Assembly: GCF_002585305.1 (NCBI RefSeq)
Contig: NZ_NUNF01000041.1
Coordinates: 29,119 to 93,118, forward strand
Direction: 5' to 3'
Source: Bacillus sp. AFS037270
Lineage (GTDB): Bacteria > Bacillota > Bacilli > Bacillales_B > DSM-18226
DNA length: 64,000 bases
The position numbers and the translations under genes are program-made. How positions within the stretch are numbered: position 1 is the stretch's first letter; each line of letters starts with the position of its first letter. The notes under the pieces were generated by a model, which ran no database searches, was not told the DNA's origin, and saw only the letters and a program-made list of their open reading frames with translations. Shown here piece by piece: positions 9,944 through 18,734 of the stretch.

Positions 9944-10042
9944 AAACAAAATATATTTAACTGAAATACTTAAATGTTTTATTAATTGTTTGAAGCGTAC
10001 GCCGAAATGACAACGGTTTCTTAGTAAATATCATTATTAAAC

Positions 10043-10088
10043 AAAAAAGACTGTGGACAAACTCCCTTTTTTGAGTTTGTCTACAGTC
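10043..10088 (-). terminator. Strong terminator after the MFS gene
   Basis: Sixteen-base arms (GACTGTGGACAAACTC with one mismatch in the partner) and, on the minus strand, a following TTTTTT. It also lies between the convergent regulator and transporter genes. Confidence 0.85.
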
Positions 10089-10127
10089 GGATACATTTTT
10101 TCTTATGGGATAAACCCATGTTGAATT

Positions 10128-11423
10128 TTATTGCTCAACAACAACGTCTAAGTTCCTTTGCTCTTTTTCAGCAGCACGACTTGCATCTTCTTTTTCTGTT
10201 ACTGTAATTTTGAATTTACGCGTAGCTAATAACACTATTGCAGATACAACGTATAAACTAACGATAACTAACACCCCTGAGTTGAAGCCTGAGCGAACGT
10301 CATCACCTGCAAGTGTAATTAAGTAACCAGTAATCCATGGACCGATTATACCAGCCATACTTGCAATAGACAATGAAATACCTGTTACACTACCTACTAA
10401 GTTTTTCGGAATGATCAACGTTTTAATCGTGGTATTTAACGGTAATAAGCTTGTGTTCATAACTAAGCCCAACCCTAAGAAAATACATGCTAAAACTGGT
10501 GAAGATACAATTGTTGTCATTGCGTAAGAGGCCGCACCAACAAGTAATACTGTAACTAACACACGGTCATAAGATTTGATAAGGCTTTTATTTTTCTTGA
10601 ATAAGACGTCTGTAAATTTACCTGCACAAATTGCGAATACTGTACCAGTAATACCCATTCCAGCGAATATTAAGCTCATACTTTGTGGCTCAAGACCAAC
10701 GATTTTTGTTAAGTAAGTTGGTGCCCATGTAAGAACCCAAGTTGTAATCCACATTGATACGAAACCTACAAGGAAAATTGATAATACATACGGGTTGATG
10801 AGTACTTTTAAAATATACTTGAACGGTACTTCCTTGTTAGAAGCTAAAGATTTTACGTCTTCGACCAGGGGTTGCTTTGGCTCTTCTCTCATAAAGAAGA
10901 AGAAGAGTGCCCATGCAAAGCTTACTAACCCTAACAACGCGAAAGTATGTTGCCAACCTAAGTTTGTAATACCCATAACTAAAAGTGGTGCAGCTAAATA
11001 TGTACCAACTGTTGTACCAGAAGTCATAATAGCTGTAGCGACACCACGTTGTGCACTAGTGAACCATCGTGCAAGGTGTACTAAGCACAAACCGAGCGTA
11101 CCACCCTCGAAGAAACCTAAGACAACACGCAGTAAGATTAAGTGTGTTAACGTTTCTACAAAATAAGCGCTTGCTAATGAAATTGTCCATCCAATAGCAA
11201 TCATCATTAATAAATATTTTGAGTTGAAGCGATACGTTAATGTACCTAAAATAATACTTCCGACAGCGTATGCAGCGAAGAAGCTGCTTCCCACTAAACC
11301 AAACTGATCGTAAGATAAATTTAGTTCAGACATGATTGGTTCTGCGGCTAATCCTAAAACTGATTTATCCGTATAGTTTAAAACAGATAGCAAGAATAGA
11401 AATCCTAATACAACCCAACGCAT
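10128..11423 (-). CDS. MFS transporter, anion:cation symporter-like
   Basis: 431 residues, about 12 transmembrane segments. Seen: LNYTDKSVLGLA in helix 1, typical of the ACS (phthalate/hexuronate) group, FSQ-like repeats around GFFEGGTLG, and the loop LARWFTSAQRGVATAIM that is diagnostic for ACS/aromatic acid symporters. ATG 11423 has GGGGG upstream. Placed between the two halves of the aromatic cluster; inference: uptake of the aromatic acid substrate. A hexuronate-type substrate cannot be excluded. Confidence 0.8.
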   Translation of the reverse strand: MRWVVLGFLFLLSVLNYTDKSVLGLAAEPIMSELNLSYDQFGLVGSSFFAAYAVGSIILGTLTYRFNSKYLLMMIAIGWTISLASAYFVETLTHLILLRVVLGFFEGGTLGLCLVHLARWFTSAQRGVATAIMTSGTTVGTYLAAPLLVMGITNLGWQHTFALLGLVSFAWALFFFFMREEPKQPLVEDVKSLASNKEVPFKYILKVLINPYVLSIFLVGFVSMWITTWVLTWAPTYLTKIVGLEPQSMSLIFAGMGITGTVFAICAGKFTDVLFKKNKSLIKSYDRVLVTVLLVGAASYAMTTIVSSPVLACIFLGLGLVMNTSLLPLNTTIKTLIIPKNLVGSVTGISLSIASMAGIIGPWITGYLITLAGDDVRSGFNSGVLVIVSLYVVSAIVLLATRKFKITVTEKEDASRAAEKEQRNLDVVVEQ

Positions 11424-11551
11424 GTAAAATCCCCCTTGTATTACCGTATTTTCCTATCCACATCATTTCGTAATTAAATTGTTAGATTTTTCCGAAAATT
11501 TTTAAGGTAATTACGCGTCACAGTTTCCCCTTTAAGGCAATGTTAGCGTTT

Positions 11552-11572
11552 TCAATAAATTATTAGGATCAT
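11552..11572 (-). other. Possible six-codon leader ORF with consensus ribosome site
   Basis: On the minus strand AAAGGAGGTG is followed 4 bases later by ATG and a 6-codon frame (M-I-L-I-I-Y-stop), about 130 bp before the MFS start. It may be a leader peptide or the relic of a lost gene start. Confidence 0.25.
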
Positions 11573-11698
11573 TTCGCACCTCCTTTTGTTTTGCAAGAAC
11601 CGCATACTTTTACTTTCTTTAAAAAAATAATAGTGTCTAATCGGAAAATTCGGAGTACGAATATTCCATGAAAAGAATTCTATTTGAAAAAAAAGCGA

Positions 11699-11726
11699 TT
11701 GACAAGAAAAAAAAGATTGATATTAA
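11699..11726 (+). promoter_or_regulatory. Candidate sigma-A promoter for the reductase-hydratase genes
   Basis: TTGACA (11699-11704), 16-bp spacer, TATTAA (11721-11726). A second TTGACA at 11734 lacks a good -10 box. Confidence 0.4.
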
Positions 11727-11965
11727 TTTGTGTTTGACAAAGAACAAAAAAGAAAAAATAAAATTCCAATTCCAAAAAGTGAAATTTTTGTCATTATGGT
11801 ATATTGATAAATCTGATTTTTTCTAAAAAATTTTTTAAAAAAAATTCTAATATGGTTTCGTGTAAAATTATTGTTTTCATCTTAATTTTCAATAAAAAAT
11901 ACCATGATAATTATAAATAGACTCAATTATGATTAAATCATTCGATTAAGAATGGAGGAATTGGG

Positions 11966-12439
11966 ATGGATGATCGTTTATTTAGAGATGCAATGGGAAA
12001 GTTTGCTACAGGTGTGACAGTTCTTTTAACTGAAGACGAGGGAGAAACACATGGAATGACAGCAAACGGTTTCATGTCAGTATCATTGGATCCGAAGCTT
12101 GTCTTAATTTCTATTGGACATAGAGCGAAATTTTTAGAGAAAGTTTCACAATCTAAAAAATATACAGTAAATATTTTAGCGGAAGATCAAGAGCATTATT
12201 CACGTCATTTCGCTGGGAAACCTGGTGAAGCAGTAGAATTTGAAACGTTAGCTGAGCTACCAGTATTAAAAGGGGCTATCACTCAAATTGCATGTGAAGT
12301 CGTATCAGAACATGTAGAAGGTGACCATACATTATTCATTGGTAAAGTAATAGATTTACGTCTTGAGGATAAAGATCCGTTATTGTTCTTCAGTGGTAAA
12401 TATCGTCAATTGTCTGAGGTAGAAACAGTTAAGTCATAA
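11966..12439 (+). CDS. Flavin reductase component of two-component monooxygenase
   Basis: 157 residues of the HpaC/HsaB flavin reductase fold. Seen: FATGVTVLLTEDEGETHGMTANGFMSVSLDPKL region (flavin-binding; A-T-G-V and GMTAN-F motifs) and the C-terminal LLFFSGKYRQL. Uses NAD(P)H to reduce free FAD or FMN and passes it to the oxygenase at 5874. GGAGG precedes ATG 11966. Followed 14 bases later by the hydratase gene, and then by a FAD synthetase gene, so flavin supply and use are grouped. Confidence 0.9.
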   Translation: MDDRLFRDAMGKFATGVTVLLTEDEGETHGMTANGFMSVSLDPKLVLISIGHRAKFLEKVSQSKKYTVNILAEDQEHYSRHFAGKPGEAVEFETLAELPVLKGAITQIACEVVSEHVEGDHTLFIGKVIDLRLEDKDPLLFFSGKYRQLSEVETVKS

Positions 12440-12453
12440 AAGGAGAATTGTCT

Positions 12454-13248
12454 ATGAATATTCAAATAATAGCTGAAGCATTGCTTGAGGCAGAACGTAC
12501 GAAACAACCAATTGCACCATTAACCGAAACCTATGAAAATATTACAGTTGCTGATGCTTATGCAGTGCAATTAGAGCAAATTCGTCAAAAGATTGACACA
12601 GGGGCGACAGTAAAAGGGCTAAAAATTGGGTTAACAAGTAAAGCGATGCAAGAAATGTTGAATGTATATACACCAGACTACGGCTTTATTTTAGATACTA
12701 TGGTATATGACGAGGCAGATGGTTTAGTTGCTGAGTCCTTTATTCAATCAAAGGTAGAGTTTGAAATCGCATTTGTTTTCAATAGAGAGTTAAAAGGGCC
12801 AAAAGTGACGGTGCAAGATGTAATCGATGCAACGGCCTATGTTGTACCAGCAGTAGAAGTAATCGATAGCCGTATCGCGAATTGGAAAATAAAATTTGAG
12901 GATACAGTGGCAGACAATGGTTCTTCAGCAGGTGCGATTTTAGGTGAAAAGCGTACACAACTTAAAGATATTGAAGACATTACAAATATTCCAATGATTG
13001 TGAAGAAAAATGGTGAATTTTTAGACGAAGCAATGAGTTCGGCAGTGTTAGGTAACCCACTCAATGCGGTTGTTTGGTTAGCAAATGAAGTGAGCGCATA
13101 TGGCATTTCTATCAAGCCAGGCATGTTTGTTTTATCAGGAGCACTATCAAAAGCTGTTACCTTTGAAACAGGCGATGAATTCGAAGCTGACTTCGGTATG
13201 CTCGGGAAAGTAAACGCTAACATTTTGAAAGAAGTAGTGAACAAATGA
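12454..13248 (+). CDS. 2-hydroxypenta-2,4-dienoate hydratase (2-keto-4-pentenoate hydratase family)
   Basis: 264 residues. Adds water to the dienoate released by the C-C hydrolase, giving 4-hydroxy-2-oxovalerate or a homologue. Seen: KGLKIGLTSKAMQ early, the acidic VEFEIAFVF metal-binding segment, VVPAVEVIDSRI and ADNGSSAGAILG, all typical of MhpD/HsaE/fumarylacetoacetase-like hydratases. A TTG at 12448 is in frame, but AGGAG at 12441 fits ATG 12454 better. Co-directional with the flavin reductase. The enzymes for the next two steps are not here but at 56968-58907. Confidence 0.9.
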   Translation: MNIQIIAEALLEAERTKQPIAPLTETYENITVADAYAVQLEQIRQKIDTGATVKGLKIGLTSKAMQEMLNVYTPDYGFILDTMVYDEADGLVAESFIQSKVEFEIAFVFNRELKGPKVTVQDVIDATAYVVPAVEVIDSRIANWKIKFEDTVADNGSSAGAILGEKRTQLKDIEDITNIPMIVKKNGEFLDEAMSSAVLGNPLNAVVWLANEVSAYGISIKPGMFVLSGALSKAVTFETGDEFEADFGMLGKVNANILKEVVNK

Positions 13249-13346
13249 AAAAAACTTAAAGAATGATGGCTGTTTGTGGACAAGAAGGTTTAATTTATGG
13301 AGTAACACAAAATTTAGCAAGATAAAGGAAAAAGGAGAGAATCGCA

Positions 13347-14135
13347 ATGAAGGTAATCTATGTGAATGCTAATAACTTACAAGAGATTAGACAATCATCT
13401 CCTAATGTAGCAATGGCGCTTGGTTATTTTGATGGTGTGCATTTAGGACATCAAAAGGTAATTCAAACAGCTAAAGAAAAAGCAAAGGCACAAAATTTAT
13501 CACTAGCGGTTCTCTCTTTTTTCCCGCATCCAAAAAGTGTGTTATTTTCAGACATAGAAATCTCATATCTAGAGCCACTAGAACAAAAAGTTGAAAAGTT
13601 AGAAAGGCTTGAAGTGGATATTTTTTATATCGTAGAATTTACAAAGGAATTAGCTAAAGTAGAAGCGAACGATTTTTTAGATGATTATATTATAGGTTTG
13701 AATGCTAAGGAAATTATTTGCGGTTTCGACTACACATATGGAGCAAAAGCAAGTGGTACTGTTAAAACACTGGCAGTTTATGCGGTTACAACGCAAGTAG
13801 GTCTAACTGTTGTCGATGAGCTAAAATGGAATAATCAAAAAATTAGTTCGACTTTGATTCGGAAACACTTATCAGAACGAAAGCTTAGTGAATTACCCAA
13901 TTTATTGGGGGGCTTTTATAAAACTAAGTATTGTCAAAAGAATGGTATACTACCGAATTATTCATTACCGAATTTAGGTAGTTATAAAGTATTGATTGAA
14001 GATCGACATTCTTTTATTGAGTGTGTTGCGACTGTAAAGTCTAAAAAATATATTCAGATTCATCATGAAATGTCCACACTACCGAATTTATTAACGATAC
14101 AATGGGTTGATCGATTCGAAACAATACCAAGCTGA
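13347..14135 (+). CDS. FAD synthetase domain protein without riboflavin kinase
   Basis: 262 residues. The N-terminal 180 match the FMN adenylyltransferase domain of RibF: GYFDGVHLGHQ (26-36), FFPHP (58-62), CGFDYTYG (125-132) and SSTLIR (167-172) are all present. The C-terminal 75 residues lack the riboflavin kinase motif G-x-V-x-x-G-x-x-R-G-R/PTAN, so only FMN to FAD conversion is expected. GGAGAG precedes ATG. It lies 100 bp after the hydratase gene. Inference: dedicated FAD supply for the two-component monooxygenase rather than the housekeeping RibF. Confidence 0.8.
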   Translation: MKVIYVNANNLQEIRQSSPNVAMALGYFDGVHLGHQKVIQTAKEKAKAQNLSLAVLSFFPHPKSVLFSDIEISYLEPLEQKVEKLERLEVDIFYIVEFTKELAKVEANDFLDDYIIGLNAKEIICGFDYTYGAKASGTVKTLAVYAVTTQVGLTVVDELKWNNQKISSTLIRKHLSERKLSELPNLLGGFYKTKYCQKNGILPNYSLPNLGSYKVLIEDRHSFIECVATVKSKKYIQIHHEMSTLPNLLTIQWVDRFETIPS

Positions 14136-14210
14136 TTATTTAGCATGTGATTTTACGTTGATAGTAGTTCATTTACCAATCATTATCTCTCTTTTAATTA
14201 CATAATTTTT

Positions 14211-14243
14211 GGCAGAACCATTACTAAAATTGTTCTGCCTTTT
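14211..14243 (+). terminator. Terminator after the FAD synthetase gene
   Basis: GGCAGAAC/GTTCTGCC stem followed by TTTT; marks the right end of the aromatic cluster. Confidence 0.75.
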
Positions 14244-14279
14244 CGTGTTTCTTGTAATGGATAAACAAAGCATTTTTAA

Positions 14280-14534
14280 TATGGACAGTACTATCGTGAA
14301 ATTTATCAAGATGCATTTACAGAATTAAATCAATCCTTAACTAAAAATGGAGTAACTGTAAAACTCACCAGTGCTTATTTTGATGGCAATGTGGTATCAA
14401 TTACAGGATTTGTATATGAAGATGTTGAAAAAGGGCAAGTAAGCTTTGATATGAACTTCGAACACTATAAAGGGGATCATGACCCTTGGCTACGTGGAAG
14501 GTCAAATAACATTAAGAAAGTGGAGAATGAATAA
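14280..14534 (+). pseudogene. Fragment resembling a DUF4179-type extracytoplasmic domain
   Basis: An open stretch of 84 codons with no start and a stop just before it. The translation contains [31 protein letters not shown] and VSFDMNF, which resembles the start of the extracellular DUF4179 domain in anti-sigma-like membrane proteins. It has no N-terminus and no remaining domain, so I call it a remnant. The remainder of the gap to the dus gene holds nothing I recognise. Confidence 0.4.
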
Positions 14535-14677
14535 GCCTGCCAGCATCTCGTGTCCGACGTTTGATAAAAAGTGCTTAAGCATGGTATAAGTGTAAAGGAA
14601 GCAGGGACATTTTGCTTTTTAATTTTGGGATAATGGGTTGCCCTGGTATCCCATAATGAGAGGATTTGAATTTGAAC

Positions 14678-15661
14678 ATGATAGATAATTTTTGGCGTGA
14701 TTTACCACGACCTTTTTTTATACTAGCACCAATGGAAGAGGTGACGGATGTTGTTTTTCGCCATGTAGTGAGTGAAGCAGCCAGACCTGATGTGTTTTTT
14801 ACAGAGTTTACAAACACGGAGAGTTATTGTCACCCAGAGGGGAAGAAAAGTGTGCGTGGGCGTTTGACTTTTACAGAGGATGAACAACCCATTGTAGCCC
14901 ATATATGGGGGGACAAGCCTGAATACTTTCGGCAAATGAGTATTGGTATGGCGAAACTTGGGTTTAGGGGTGTGGATATCAATATGGGCTGTCCTGTACC
15001 TAATGTGACACAGAATGGGAAGGGGAGTGGCCTTATCCGTCGTCCAGAAGTTGCAGCAGATTTAATACAAGCAGCAAAAGCAGGAGGATTGCCGGTAAGT
15101 GTAAAGACAAGGCTTGGTTTCACAGATGTAGACGAATGGCATGACTGGCTAACACACATATTGAAACAAGACATTGTTAATCTTTCCATCCATCTGCGTA
15201 CAAGAAAGGAAATGAGCAAAGTAGATGCTCATTGGGAACTAATCCCGGAGATTAAGAAACTTCGTGACCAGGTGGCACCAAATACACTCTTGACGATCAA
15301 TGGGGATATCCCTGACCGTCAAACTGGCTTAAAGCTCGCTCATCAATATGGTATTGATGGAATTATGATTGGGCGTGGTATTTTCAGCAATCCATTTGCC
15401 TTTGAAAAGCAGCCGAAAGATCATAGTAGTAAGGAATTGCTTGATCTCTTAAGGTTGCATCTGGATCTCCATGATAAATATTCAAATTTAGAGCTACGTC
15501 CGTTCAAGGCCCTTCATCGCTTTTTTAAGATATATGTCCGTGGGTTTCGAGGGGCAAGTGAATTAAGAAATCAATTAATGAGCACAGAGTCAACAGATGA
15601 AGTGCGTGCATTGCTCGATAACTTTGGGTCAAAGAATCTTGATGGAATGGGGGAACAGTAA
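14678..15661 (+). CDS. tRNA-dihydrouridine synthase family protein
   Basis: 327 residues from ATG 14678 (TTGs at 14666 and 14672 are in frame; GAGAGGA at 14658 could serve 14672 as well). FMN- and NADPH-dependent reduction of uridine in tRNA. Seen: LAPMEEVTD (FMN loop), [12 protein letters not shown] with the catalytic Cys, [37 protein letters not shown] and [10 protein letters not shown]. The gene is intact. Its last 34 codons and downstream DNA are repeated at 26745-27141. Confidence 0.93.
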   Translation: MIDNFWRDLPRPFFILAPMEEVTDVVFRHVVSEAARPDVFFTEFTNTESYCHPEGKKSVRGRLTFTEDEQPIVAHIWGDKPEYFRQMSIGMAKLGFRGVDINMGCPVPNVTQNGKGSGLIRRPEVAADLIQAAKAGGLPVSVKTRLGFTDVDEWHDWLTHILKQDIVNLSIHLRTRKEMSKVDAHWELIPEIKKLRDQVAPNTLLTINGDIPDRQTGLKLAHQYGIDGIMIGRGIFSNPFAFEKQPKDHSSKELLDLLRLHLDLHDKYSNLELRPFKALHRFFKIYVRGFRGASELRNQLMSTESTDEVRALLDNFGSKNLDGMGEQ

Positions 15662-15706
15662 AAGTGTCCCAATTCAAGGTAAAAGCGAAGTAGGACGTTA
15701 AACTGG

Positions 15707-15818
15707 TGTGCCCCCAAAAAGTTAGAGTTTATACTAAGCAGTTAATTGGCTGGTGTGAAGGCGGTATTGAACCGGACTCATTCCCGCCAATTTTTGCTTT
15801 ATATGTTTGTTAATACAA
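15707..15818 (-). pseudogene. IS3-family (IS150-like) transposase C-terminus and element end, remnant
   Basis: On the minus strand the frame ending at 15734 reads ..NKHIKQKLAGMSPVQYRLHTSQLTA-stop, which is the C-terminal signature (K-L-x-G-M-S-P-V-Q-Y-R) of IS3-family OrfB. Just beyond the stop lies GTGTGCCCCCAAAAAGTTAG, resembling an IS150-group terminal inverted repeat. Everything upstream of the last ~28 codons is lost. Confidence 0.7.
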
Positions 15819-15864
15819 GTAAAAAACACAGCTAAAATGGCGTATTAAATGAAATAATGCTAAA

Positions 15865-15898
15865 GGAATCAGGTGATACTGGTTCCGTTAGTTTTTTT
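15865..15898 (+). terminator. Terminator hairpin inside repeat copy 1
   Basis: GGAATCAG/CTGGTTCC stem with one G-U pair, then GTTAGTTTTTTT. The equivalent hairpin at 27052 has different stem bases but still pairs. Confidence 0.6.
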
Positions 15899-15937
15899 GT
15901 AAAATCATTAACACCCCAAGTGTTTTGTTGTCAATTA

Positions 15938-15997
15938 CAGTCCACACACGTGGAGTGTTGCGCGCAGATAGTTTTAAAAGAAGCAGGAGCCCATTAA
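15938..15997 (+). pseudogene. Tail resembling rRNA methyltransferase (RlmD-type) C-terminus
   Basis: Twenty codons including the stop read QSTHVECCAQIVLKEAGAH. THVEC matches the terminal H-V-E-C motif of the intact rlmD at 1844. No upstream domain remains. The corresponding frame at 27121 is also exactly 20 codons but diverges after VEC. Confidence 0.35.
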
Positions 15998-16010
15998 GGT
16001 TCCTTCATTA

Positions 16011-16160
16011 TTATGTTACTGGAGATGAGAAACGATATTTAATTATCATTGTCCCATCTTTTTTTCACTTCAACTCGCGCGATTAATCTATCTATAACTT
16101 CTGGTGAAAGTTCCTTAAAGCTTAGAAAAACAAACAGCTCCTTTTTTAACTTTGGAAGCC
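16011..16160 (-). pseudogene. Large serine recombinase C-terminal remnant with frameshift
   Basis: Minus strand reads FKELSPEVIDRLIARVEVKK, then after a one-base shift in a run of seven A, DGTMIIKYRFSSPVT-stop. This is the C-terminal pattern of large serine recombinases (zinc-ribbon/DUF4368 type) of Gram-positive mobile elements. The catalytic N-terminus is absent. Confidence 0.55.
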
Positions 16161-16526
16161 AAAAAAATAAGATCCTTAAAGTTGGTTGAAGGAAGATATC
16201 CTAATTTGTACGTTTCAGCAAAAATTGCAGAACTAACTGGTGATAAAACAACGTATATTAAAAATAGAGCTTTTAATAAAGAGCGTTATAAAAAAATGGT
16301 TATTTCATTTCTAAAACAGTATAAAGAAACAAGTAGACATGATATTGATGAGCTTCTTTTTGATAAACTCTCAGATACACTAAGAGATGAACAAAAAAAG
16401 AAATATATTGGTAACTTATTGTATGAAATGTCTATAGATACTTCAAGTTATAGAAGTAAGAAAAAGACATCGATAAAATCAAAAGTCGATGTCTTTTTTA
16501 TGGCTTCAAAAGTTATTTTTATTTAA
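16152..16526 (+). pseudogene. C-terminal fragment of AlbA_2/RecG-like ATP-binding protein
   Basis: The frame reads KLVEGRYPNLYVSAKIAELTGDKTTYIKNRAF..., SRHDIDELLFDKLSD.., which matches the C-terminal winged-helix part of RecG-like proteins with an N-terminal AlbA_2 (divergent AAA-4) domain. The N-terminal ~350 residues are missing and the frame runs on through the terminator stem at 16461, giving an unnatural tail. Probably a truncated relic. Confidence 0.6.
16461..16499 (+). terminator. Terminator within the RecG-like fragment
   Basis: Thirteen-base arms AAAAAGACATCGA/TCGATGTCTTTTT followed by further T. Confidence 0.75.
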
Positions 16527-16646
16527 AATGAGCACCTAGAGAAAAAAGAGGAAAAGATTCCTTTCACATTAGATTTATAGATTAGAAGCAAAAATTCCTT
16601 CTTTTTTTCTTTTTCAAATCATCAATAAACAAAGGGGTTATCAAAA

Positions 16647-16984
16647 ATGAATCAATCTATTCCATCGAAAAAACTTATTTATTCGGATTTTTGTCGATTA
16701 ATTATATTCTTTTTTTGGTTAACTACCCATTTTGAGATAACGAATAAAAGTCTATTGATTAAATCCAAATATACCATTTTTGGTTTTTTACCAATCGGCC
16801 ACCATTCAGAAAATATTAGTTATCGGAGTATTTCATCTGTAAAATCATCTTCTAAAATTCATATATTTAGACTTTTATCGGAACATATTCAATGATTCTT
16901 GTTGTTCTTGTTGTTGTTTAGCTATCTCTTTTATGACGGAACTAATTGCCATAATGACACCACTTAAAATGTTATTTTTTTAAT
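16647..16984 (+). pseudogene. Small PH-like protein gene, apparently frameshifted
   Basis: ATG 16647 follows AAAGGGG. The first 82 codons to 16895 read like a bacterial PH-type domain: LTTHFEITNKSLLIKSKYTIFGFLPIGHHSENISYRSISSV. A neighbouring frame then continues with a hydrophobic stretch (ILVVLVVV, later SFMTELIAIMTPLKMLFF) up to about 16984, suggesting one or two frameshifts in a longer protein. Function unknown. Confidence 0.4.
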
Positions 16985-17001
16985 TTTTTGTAAAGCTATC
17001 C

Positions 17002-17029
17002 GCTGAACCTTGAAACTTCAAGGTTCAGC
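17002..17029 (-). terminator. Hairpin after the permease gene
   Basis: GCTGAACCTTGAA/TTCAAGGTTCAGC, 13-bp perfect stem with a 2-base loop, 14 bases past the permease stop on the minus strand. No strong T-run. Confidence 0.55.
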
Positions 17030-17042
17030 AGTAAAAGTAAAC

Positions 17043-18527
17043 TTATTCCCTACTGAAATCAGCCTCTTGTAATGGAACCATTTTTGATTTTTTAACAATT
17101 TTATAGCCAAAATATCCAAGCAAAAATAAAGGTAGTCCAATATAAGAAACTAGAATTCCATACCAGTCGATTTTTCCACCGGAAAATGCCCCATAATTCG
17201 TTCCTAGCATTGCTATTAAACATAATATGGTCGCCAGAATTGGTCCTAATGGGAACCATTTTGCAATATATGGAAGTGAATGGATGTCTCTGCCTTGAGC
17301 AATATATGCTTTTCGGAATCGTAAGTGTGCAACAGAAATACTTAACCAAGATAGATAACCTGATAAACCAGCAGCATTTAATAACCATGAATAAACGGTT
17401 CCGTCTCCAAAGAGAGAAGTGAGGAAACAAAGCATTCCTACAAACGTAGTTACAGCCAAAGCACTTACAGGAACGCCCCCATTATTTACTCTTTTTAAGA
17501 ATGACGGTGCTTTACCTTCTTTTCCGAGAACCCATAGGGTTCGTGAACCAACATATAAAGCTGAGTTCCCTGCTGACAAAACAGAGGTAAGAATGACAGC
17601 ATTCATAGCAGATGCGGCAAATGCCAGCCCGGCATGTTTAAAAACAAGAGTAAATGGGCTAACGGCAATGTTTGTAAGATCGGAACTTAATAAATTTGGA
17701 TCTTTATAGCTAATTAAGCATCCGATGATGAATATAGCTAAAACATAGAATAAAAGAATTCGCCAGAAAATTTGCTTAATCGCTTTAGGGATATTTTTTT
17801 CAGGGTTTTCACTTTCACCTGCGGCCACCCCAACGTATTCAGTTCCTTGAAAGGCAAAACCGACTACCATAAATACACTGAAAATGGATAAAAGCCCGCC
17901 CTTAAATGGTGCTTCTCCTAATTTTAAATTTCCAAATCCACCAGTATGACCACTCATAATTTCAAAAATCATCAGTATTCCTACAACAATAAAAATGATG
18001 ATGGCGACAACCTTGATAATCGAAAACCAAAATTCAGATTCACCATAACCCTTTACAGATAGTACATTTAGACCAAATATGATCACCAAAAAGGTTGCAC
18101 TCCAGACAATACTTGGAATAGTAGGCAGCCAGTATTTCATAATCAAGGAAGCAGACGATAATTCAAGTGCCAGAATAACCGCATTGTTATACCAATAATT
18201 CCAGCCGACTGCGAACCCTAAGGCTGGGTCAACAAATCTTGATGTATACGTACTGAATGAACCTGAAATTGGTATAAATGCGGCCATTTCCGCGAGGCTG
18301 GTCATGATAAAATAAACCATGATCCCCGCAATAAGATAAGCAGCAATCGCACCTCCAGGACCTGCATCATGAATGGTAGTACCGCTTGCCAAAAAAAGCC
18401 CTGTTCCAATCGTTCCTCCGATGGCTATCATCGAAAGATGTCTTGTCTTTAATTTCCTTTCTAGGTGTTCATGTTTTTCTCCAGGGTTTGTCTTCTGAGT
18501 TTTTTGTTTTAGTGCCGTATTTTGCAT
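17043..18527 (-). CDS. Amino acid permease (APC family), probable histidine uptake
   Basis: About 494 residues with 12 predicted membrane helices. Seen: HLSMIAIGGTIGTGLFLASG, the helix 1 signature of the AAT subgroup, and FQGTEYVGVAAGESENPEKNIPKAI in helix 6. An upstream start at 18548 is in frame, but AGAGGTG at 18532-18538 points to ATG 18527. It is transcribed in the same direction as hutH, about 190 bp downstream of it. Inference: imports histidine; LysP-like specificity cannot be excluded. Confidence 0.82.
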   Translation of the reverse strand: MQNTALKQKTQKTNPGEKHEHLERKLKTRHLSMIAIGGTIGTGLFLASGTTIHDAGPGGAIAAYLIAGIMVYFIMTSLAEMAAFIPISGSFSTYTSRFVDPALGFAVGWNYWYNNAVILALELSSASLIMKYWLPTIPSIVWSATFLVIIFGLNVLSVKGYGESEFWFSIIKVVAIIIFIVVGILMIFEIMSGHTGGFGNLKLGEAPFKGGLLSIFSVFMVVGFAFQGTEYVGVAAGESENPEKNIPKAIKQIFWRILLFYVLAIFIIGCLISYKDPNLLSSDLTNIAVSPFTLVFKHAGLAFAASAMNAVILTSVLSAGNSALYVGSRTLWVLGKEGKAPSFLKRVNNGGVPVSALAVTTFVGMLCFLTSLFGDGTVYSWLLNAAGLSGYLSWLSISVAHLRFRKAYIAQGRDIHSLPYIAKWFPLGPILATILCLIAMLGTNYGAFSGGKIDWYGILVSYIGLPLFLLGYFGYKIVKKSKMVPLQEADFSRE

Positions 18528-18640
18528 AAAACACCTCTTTTTTAGCATTTATTTGATCAATCATTCTGTTTACAACAATTATTAAAATACAAATAGACAC
18601 AAGTGGGAGTGCTCTTTATAGAACTGTTTACTTGATACTG

Positions 18641-18685
18641 AGGAGCCCGGGTATAGTTTCATCACTATTCCCGAGGCTGGCTCCT
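18641..18685 (-). terminator. Large stem-loop between hutH and the permease
   Basis: Outer arms AGGAGCC/GGCTCCT and inner arms CGGGTATAGT/ACTATTCCCG with a short bulge. No T-run. Could be a terminator or an mRNA processing/stability hairpin in a hutH-permease transcript. Confidence 0.5.
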
Positions 18686-18734
18686 TATGAACTTTAAGAA
18701 TTATCCAATCTTTCAGAGATTTGTTAAGTAATAT

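Larger units (their letters stand above)
11424..11965. other. Divergent AT-rich control region between MFS and flavin reductase genes
   Basis: 542 bp. No gene beyond the tiny leader ORF. On the plus strand TTGACA at 11699 followed 16 bases later by TATTAA (11721) is a plausible sigma-A promoter. CATTC-N6-GAATG (11939-11954) is a palindrome just before the flavin reductase ribosome site and could be an operator. Confidence 0.5.
15559..15959 (+). repeat. 0.4 kb direct repeat, copy 1
   Basis: Begins in the dus 3' end and ends in the motif GTGGAGTGT. By eye it differs from 26745-27141 at roughly 20 positions including small indels. It carries the dus tail, an IS3-family transposase end, a terminator hairpin and the start of a methyltransferase-like tail. 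The two copies are in the same orientation and bracket the permease-hut region. Confidence 0.9.
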
